Part shown: piece after piece, positions 60,120 to 64,000 of the stretch
Layout: the number at the start of each line of letters is the position of its first letter
How positions within the stretch are numbered: position 1 is the first letter of the stretch
Origin: Prado023 sp963747335
GTDB taxonomy: Bacteria > Actinomycetota > Actinomycetes > S36-B12 > CAIYMF01
Length of the DNA: 64,000 bases
Assembly (NCBI GenBank): GCA_963747335.1
Contig: CAVVEV010000002.1
Location: 124,001-188,000, forward strand
Reading direction: 5' to 3'
Notes under the pieces: model-generated
Told to the model about the DNA's origin: nothing
Database searches by the model: none
What the model saw: the letters and a program-made list of their open reading frames with translations, nothing else
Position numbers and translations under genes: made by a program

Positions 60120-60140
60120 TGAGTGGGCCCCGCGGGGCTC
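60120..60140. repeat. tRNA-Lys 3' end (right direct repeat)
   Basis: Right-hand copy of the 21-bp sequence found at 58797-58817. It covers the 3' end of the tRNA-Lys gene: part of the T arm, the acceptor strand and the first bases downstream. Confidence 0.8.
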
Positions 60141-60195
60141 GAACCCGCAACCTACGGATTAAAAGTCCGCAGCTCTACCATTGAGCTAGAGGCCC
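60124..60195 (-). tRNA. tRNA-Lys (anticodon TTT)
   Basis: 72-nt cloverleaf on the minus strand. Acceptor GGGCCTC pairs with GGGGCCC (one T-G pair), D arm GCTC/GAGC, anticodon arm GCGGA-CTTTTAA-TCCGT with TTT at the wobble-first position (reads AAA/AAG), T arm GCGGG-TTCGAGC-CCCGC and discriminator A. No encoded CCA. Its 3' end is duplicated at 58797-58817 beyond the IS481 element. Confidence 0.95.
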
Positions 60196-60375
60196 AGGGG
60201 CCTCGGCGAGTTTGCGCCCGAAAAATGCATCGGACTGCTCTGAGATGCCCCGCCGGAGGCTCCGTGGGCCGAGTCTACTGGGCTGGTGCGGTTGGCTGGC
60301 GGCGATTTCCGGTCCTAAGGCATGCGGCCGAACCTCCTGCGCCGAGGCGGGGGAGGTGTGCGAAGTTCGTGAGTG

Positions 60376-60783
60376 TCAGGGTGGGGGTTTCAGGTTGCCG
60401 TCGATGGCGTTCGGCATGCCTCTTCGCTTCTGCCACAGGGCGTAGGCGTACGCGTTCTCGGCGATAGCTACGCCGAGGATCCTCAGGAGTTGGCCACCCG
60501 GGCTGAGTAGTGCTTCCTTGATGCAGCGCTTGATGGTCGCGTTGATGGTTTCGGTGTCGTTCCGAGCGCCGTACAGGTGACGGAATTGTGGCGTGCCGGG
60601 AGCGAAGACGCGGACGCTCTCGCCGTAGTTGGGGGTTCTCCTTGTTCCGGTCTTGCCGTGGAAGAGGGGCACCCGGATTTCCGTTGAGTGCTCGGGGTCG
60701 GCGCACTTGGAGTCGATGATGAGGTACTCGCGGACCGTGCCTCCCGCGGTGACGCGGCGCTCGTACTTCTTGGGTGTGATCAC
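60376..60783 (-). CDS. C-terminal part of a split DDE-transposase-like protein
   Basis: 135 residues, overlapping the upstream ORF by 4 bp (GTGA). It contains RNDTETINATIKRCIKEALL, which looks like the Glu-containing end of a DDE transposase, followed by a helical tail. An insert with CADPEHSTEIRVPLFHGKTG may be a metal or beta element. Together with the upstream ORF it reads as one domain cut in two. Either a natural two-ORF recombinase (coupled translation) or a disrupted gene. I know no exact family. Confidence 0.6.
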   Translation of the reverse strand: MITPKKYERRVTAGGTVREYLIIDSKCADPEHSTEIRVPLFHGKTGTRRTPNYGESVRVFAPGTPQFRHLYGARNDTETINATIKRCIKEALLSPGGQLLRILGVAIAENAYAYALWQKRRGMPNAIDGNLKPPP

Positions 60784-61946
60784 AGTTGTTCCAGCTTGCC
60801 GTCCTTGTCCTCTCTGGCGACCATGAGGTGACCTCCGACGGCGTACACGGGATGGGTGCAGGGGTCTCCATTGGTGTCGCTGTGTCGATGGTTCGTGAGT
60901 AGGAGGCTCTTCTCGACTCGCATGGTGCCGAGGCGTTTCTTCTTGCTTCCGTTGCGGATTCCGGGGTTCTGGTGGGCGTGCGGGTAGTTGACGACTACCA
61001 CGCCTGCGCGCTGAAGGGCGGTGACACCTCTTCCGCGGACAGCGGAGTCGAACGCGAGGATGTGAACGCCACCCCGGCTGTCGTTCTGGATCGCGTCGAT
61101 GACGTGCGGTGCGTGAGGCGACTCTTCGCTGCCATCGGCGTATCTGTGGCTACCGAGGGCTGTGACGCTGAGCACGATTCGGTCGTTCCATTCACCTGAA
61201 GCGACGGACGCGATCATCGTCTTGTGTCCCGCGCTCATCTTGCCGGTCGTCTTGTCTTTGTACTGGCGAGCCTCGTGGCGATCCGCCTTCTCTTGGGGGA
61301 CTTTGAACGTGAAGACGGTGCCGTCCATCCGGACAAGGTTCGCGCGATTGGGCTTGTTCCAGTTGAAGGTGAGAGCGGGTGTCAGGTAGCCCATCTCTTG
61401 GGCACGATGGGTGGAGAGTTGCTCAAACCGGCGGATGAACTTGCGGCGGACCCCCTTCCAGCGATGGTCCACGATCTCGCCGCTCTCCGTGATGCGAGGC
61501 TTCGCTTTCCATCGCTCGATGAAGTAGTCCATGTGATGCTGTTTAGGGCGCTTCGATTCGGTGAGGGTCGTCCAGCCTTTGGGCACGTACGGGTTGATAT
61601 CGGCGACGAACCGCGCCCACGTCGGCGGGTCGACAAGGTACGTGACGGCTGCACGGATTGAGGCGAGGTTGCCTATGCCAGCGGCGGACATCACGTACAT
61701 GCACAGCCACGATGGGAAGCCCGGTGGGCGTCCTTTGCTGGTGCGCGGGGATGTGATGTCGTTGTCCGGCAGTTCCGCCGCACATGCCCAGAAGACCGTG
61801 TCCGTCATGAGTGCGCGGAGGCGCGGCTCTAGACCGTCGTTGCGCGATTCCTCGCCTTTGCGGGACTGCCGAGTTGCATATCCAGCTTCCTTCATTTGCT
61901 CGTCGGTCGCTAGCCCGGGGAGGTTGGCATAGGTGGTCGCGCGCAC
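60780..61946 (-). CDS. N-terminal part of a split DDE-transposase-like protein
   Basis: 388 residues, GTG start. An Asp in LVRMDGTVFTFKVP and a second in HILAFDSAVRGRGVTALQRA with YPHAHQ after it could be the first two acidic residues of an RNase H-like transposase core; the third is in the overlapping downstream ORF. The N-terminal region (MKEAGYATRQSRKGEESRND) is basic and helical. Base composition here is lower in GC than the core genome. The reading frame upstream of the start is open back to the integrase stop. Confidence 0.6.
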   Translation of the reverse strand: MRATTYANLPGLATDEQMKEAGYATRQSRKGEESRNDGLEPRLRALMTDTVFWACAAELPDNDITSPRTSKGRPPGFPSWLCMYVMSAAGIGNLASIRAAVTYLVDPPTWARFVADINPYVPKGWTTLTESKRPKQHHMDYFIERWKAKPRITESGEIVDHRWKGVRRKFIRRFEQLSTHRAQEMGYLTPALTFNWNKPNRANLVRMDGTVFTFKVPQEKADRHEARQYKDKTTGKMSAGHKTMIASVASGEWNDRIVLSVTALGSHRYADGSEESPHAPHVIDAIQNDSRGGVHILAFDSAVRGRGVTALQRAGVVVVNYPHAHQNPGIRNGSKKKRLGTMRVEKSLLLTNHRHSDTNGDPCTHPVYAVGGHLMVAREDKDGKLEQL

Positions 61947-62021
61947 CGCGGTATTGACGCGGAGCTTCGAAATGTGCGAGCTCGCGTTCGTCGGCAGGGC
62001 TGAGTTGCAGCGTGCCCGTGG

Positions 62022-63050
62022 TCACGACTGGTCCTGCCGGTGAGGGGGAGGTTCGCTGTCGCAGAAGATGGCTCGCCAGTCGTAACCGACTCGGTCAGCG
62101 GCGTCATCGAGCCTCGAAAGTCCGAGTCGCGCAGCGACCCGTTCGATCGACTTCGTGTTCTCCCACTCGTGCACGGCGACCCAGTCGGTGATGGACCCAA
62201 CGGTGTAGTGGTTCTCCGGACGGAACGGCGATGCCTTCAACAGGTTCTTGATGCGCATCGTGATGGCTGCCGACCTCGCCGTACGGCTGGATGAGGCGCC
62301 CTCGTACGCCAGCGGAGCCTCGATCCGGTTGCACGTGATCAGGTGGTTAGCCCGATTCCGGATGCGTTCCCAAGCCCAGCCGTCAGCGATGAGCAGCCAC
62401 CTGCCCGTACCCCAGTGCGACCCTTCAGGTACCCAGACGCGGCGACCCGCCATGTCGACGTCTCGCGCCGTGATCCATCCTGATTCTCCCAATTGCGAGC
62501 CACTGATCAGCACGGCGAGGGCGACGGGCGTAAGGCGGTCGTCCACGCGCTGCGCTGAATGGTCCTTCAACCAATCGATTTGGTCGGATGTGAACGGGTT
62601 GAACGCGCGCTCGGGGCGGGCGGGGAGCGCCACGCCTGCAGCGGGGTTCACGTCCCAGAGCCCGAGCAGTGTGCATGTGGTGAACAGTGCATTGAGCGCG
62701 CTGCGGCGGGCGAGCATCGTGTTCGTCGCTGGGCGCTCCTCGGGACGGCTGGCGGAAGGTGTCCGCAGCCACGCGTAGACGTGATTGCGATTCACCTCTC
62801 CAAGCGTCACAACACCGCGAGCCACGCACCACGAGGAGAACGCGTTGAGGAGGAACGCGTACTGGTCTGCTGAGTCTGATCGGAAGGTCCCTGTGTCAGC
62901 CTGACGGCGGATCTCCTGCTTAGCGCAGTCAATCGCCGCAGCGATGGGAATGGCGCCTGCCGCGGACAAGCCCTCGCGGAGTCTGAACTTCCCCTGCAGC
63001 TGTTGCAGGCGGTTGCGATCTCGGCGCTGACCGAGCCCGTGGTGGGTCAT
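62022..63050 (-). CDS. Tyrosine-recombinase-like protein, catalytic residues not recognisable
   Basis: 342 residues. An N-terminal core-binding-like domain (AIDCAKQEIRRQADTGTF, SADQYAFLLNAFSSWCVARG) and a C-terminal part with ALAVLISGSQLGESGWITAR then DVDMAGRRVWVPEG resemble an integrase catalytic domain, but the box I Arg position reads Gln, and the C-terminal SIERVAARLGLSRLDDAADR then VGYDW lacks a visible HxxR/Tyr set. It may be a non-catalytic recombinase partner. The ATG at 63050 is chosen over a TTG at 63116. Adjacent repeats at 63141-63181 could be its site. Confidence 0.6.
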   Translation of the reverse strand: MTHHGLGQRRDRNRLQQLQGKFRLREGLSAAGAIPIAAAIDCAKQEIRRQADTGTFRSDSADQYAFLLNAFSSWCVARGVVTLGEVNRNHVYAWLRTPSASRPEERPATNTMLARRSALNALFTTCTLLGLWDVNPAAGVALPARPERAFNPFTSDQIDWLKDHSAQRVDDRLTPVALAVLISGSQLGESGWITARDVDMAGRRVWVPEGSHWGTGRWLLIADGWAWERIRNRANHLITCNRIEAPLAYEGASSSRTARSAAITMRIKNLLKASPFRPENHYTVGSITDWVAVHEWENTKSIERVAARLGLSRLDDAADRVGYDWRAIFCDSEPPPHRQDQS

Positions 63051-63140
63051 TTCGTCCCACCCGGGATGAAGGCGGCGCCGCCCACGACGGTGCAACGGGG
63101 CGTGGGAGTCTCCCAACGTCGCTCACCTCCGGAACGGACA

Positions 63141-63181
63141 TACGCAACACCTGCATCAGGGTATTGAGCGTACGCAACACC
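63141..63181. repeat. Direct repeat in the regulator/integrase intergenic region
   Basis: TACGCAACACC occurs at 63141-63151 and again at 63171-63181, 30 bp apart, between the divergent recombinase-like gene and the HTH regulator. It could be an operator for the HTH protein, or a recombination site. Confidence 0.55.
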
Positions 63182-63229
63182 GGGGTGGCGAAGCCTGCTG
63201 AGCGGAAACCTCAAGCATGATTCCCTTTT

Positions 63230-63541
63230 GTGGGTACTAGCAGGCGATACCAGCGCCCATGCAACTTTCTTCAACAGGGCGGGGCGTTCCCCGATGGACC
63301 CTTCCAACCAGACACCCCCGCGTACGCCCTGAAGACCGCGCAAGTCGTCGCACGACTGCGCAAAGGGATCGGCGAAGACGGACGATCCGAAAGGCAGATC
63401 GCCCTCGCGGCAGGCATCGACCCGGGCACGCTCAGCAGGCTCCTCGCCGGATACTCCGTGCCCGACCTCGGCACACTCGACGCCCTCGAAAACACACTTG
63501 GAATGGATATCTGGTGCTCCCACGGAGGGAGTGATGTTTAG
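63230..63541 (+). CDS. HTH (XRE/Cro-CI-like) regulator
   Basis: 103 residues. A helix-turn-helix domain is clear at residues 45-98: ALKTAQVVARLRKGIGEDGR, then SERQIALAAGIDPGTLSRLL, then AGYSVPDLGTLDALENTLG. The N-terminal ~40 residues are Pro/Gln-rich without a clear fold. GTG start at 63230; no Shine-Dalgarno. It leads a set of very small ORFs and is divergent from the recombinase-like gene, with the 11-bp direct repeat between them. Confidence 0.75.
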   Translation: MGTSRRYQRPCNFLQQGGAFPDGPFQPDTPAYALKTAQVVARLRKGIGEDGRSERQIALAAGIDPGTLSRLLAGYSVPDLGTLDALENTLGMDIWCSHGGSDV

Positions 63542-63557
63542 TTTCATAAAGGGCTCT

Positions 63558-63659
63558 ATGGGCATCGATTCCTCAAATCGAGGCACACCGCCCAGCAAAG
63601 ACGTCAGCCCGACGCCTTTGTTCTCAGAGGACTCCCACGAGCACGAGCATGTGCCCTGA
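63558..63659 (+). CDS. Tiny ORF in accessory operon (33 aa)
   Basis: 33 residues, acidic with a C-terminal His-rich end (SEDSHEHEHVP). AAAGGG lies 4 nt before the ATG. It begins 16 bp after the HTH gene and overlaps the next ORF by 11 bp. Not recognised; confidence is low because of size. Confidence 0.35.
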   Translation: MGIDSSNRGTPPSKDVSPTPLFSEDSHEHEHVP

Positions 63660-63807
63660 CTGCGGCACCGAAAGGGGCACCTACACCTCCGGATGCGGAC
63701 GATGCGACCACCGCAGGCAGCAAACGGCACAACAGCGCAACCGACGCACCGGCTCCCACATCCCCTCGACCACCCTTACCGCAGCGCAAATCAAGGAGAC
63801 TCGATGA
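63649..63807 (+). CDS. Small zinc-ribbon protein (52 aa)
   Basis: 52 residues starting MCPDCGTERGTYTSGCGRCD, giving two CxxC pairs 12 residues apart that should bind zinc, followed by a Gln/Arg-rich helical tail (RRQQTAQQRNRRTG) ending TAAQIKETR. It overlaps the 33-aa ORF and ends at a TGA that overlaps an ATG (ATGA at 63804). The frame one base later stays open into the next stretch, so the protein may be longer if there is a frameshift. Confidence 0.5.
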   Translation: MCPDCGTERGTYTSGCGRCDHRRQQTAQQRNRRTGSHIPSTTLTAAQIKETR

Positions 63808-64000
63808 AACGAACAGGAAACTGAAACAGGAAATAGCCGCAACCACCAAGAAGTGGGGCGCCATCGCCAAGTACCTGCAGACCGGAGCCCAGCACCAACA
63901 GCTTCAGCAGTTGCTCCAAAGTTCAACCGCCCTCACCCAGACCCTCGATGCGATGCTCAGCGCCTCGCTCACGGTGAAGAACCAGCCCGCGCCTCGACGC
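63803..64000 (+). CDS. Partial reading frame, helical, cut by window edge
   Basis: An open frame coding a helix-rich sequence (NRKLKQEIAATTKKWGAIAK then YLQTGAQHQQLQQLLQSS) that runs off the right edge. No ordinary start codon is in frame. An ATG at 63804 with AAGGAG 7 nt upstream opens a different frame that stops after six codons. Either the gene starts there and an indel shifts the frame, or this is the C-terminal part of the zinc-ribbon protein reached by +1 frameshifting. Low confidence. Confidence 0.35.

Noticed and set aside
60123..60467. Plus-strand open frame starting in the tRNA region
   Set aside because: Its first 25 codons are the antisense of tRNA-Lys; the rest is antisense to the split transposase ORF.

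Overview
The window is a high-GC chromosomal segment of an actinobacterium (Actinomycetota), most likely from the Micrococcales or a related order. The evidence is codon use, GTG/TTG starts, a GlgA/GlgM-type glycogen synthase, a Zur-znuABC locus, a DUF2319/PF10081-type membrane hydrolase, PhoP-type boxes of GTTCACC-like 11-bp repeats, and many leaderless starts (a TANNNT -10 box 6 or 7 nt before the start codon). The species cannot be named from the sequence alone.

Layout. 1-2380: Pst phosphate uptake (pstS-pstC-pstA, minus strand) behind a clear PHO box. 2455-3806: HMG-CoA lyase, a copper-chaperone-like protein and a small Cys/Arg-rich protein. 3961-6445: divergent glgC and glgA. 6461-14724: an unrecognised Rossmann-like protein, an M20 peptidase, a YidB-like protein, a DUF445 protein, a Pit phosphate transporter with its own PHO-like box, an AIM24 protein and a SpoIID/LytB protein. 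14853-17839: a three-gene ABC exporter, one permease frameshifted. 18274-24984: a GH13 enzyme, a gamma-glutamyl group (ggt, YbdK-type ligase, M20D amidohydrolase), a glutaredoxin and an aquaporin. 25099-29656: dCMP deaminase, hexose-6-phosphate mutarotase, and a thiamine ECF transporter (YkoDC-like fusion plus YkoE) under a TPP riboswitch. 29744-37468: a lipoprotein, two CrcB fluoride channels, a lipase-like hydrolase, then a cluster bracketed by palindromes: a frameshifted esterase, a second esterase, an ATP-grasp protein and an RpiB-like protein lacking the known catalytic residues. 37520-50231: a second GH13 enzyme, membrane proteins, a large LAL/LuxR regulator, a deaminase, an epimerase, an FUSC transporter and pncB. 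50349-53605: zur, then znuA-znuB-znuC with a promoter and putative Zur half-site. 53662-58628: a secreted nuclease/phosphatase, prfC, an ACT protein (frameshifted) and two hypotheticals.

The right end (about 58.7-64 kb) is accessory DNA. An IS481-family element with a disrupted transposase lies between 21-bp copies of the 3' end of a tRNA-Lys(TTT) gene. Beyond the tRNA lie a two-ORF protein that looks like a split DDE transposase, a tyrosine-recombinase-like protein lacking recognisable catalytic residues, an 11-bp direct repeat, and a compact operon of tiny overlapping ORFs led by an HTH regulator. This is the part least explained by known families.

Two window-wide themes stand out. Leaderless promoters occur in at least 14 genes. 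Single extra bases break four genes (17171-17173, 34408-34409, 57108-57109, 59442-59443). This may be real decay or residual sequencing error, and it affects how the annotation should be read.
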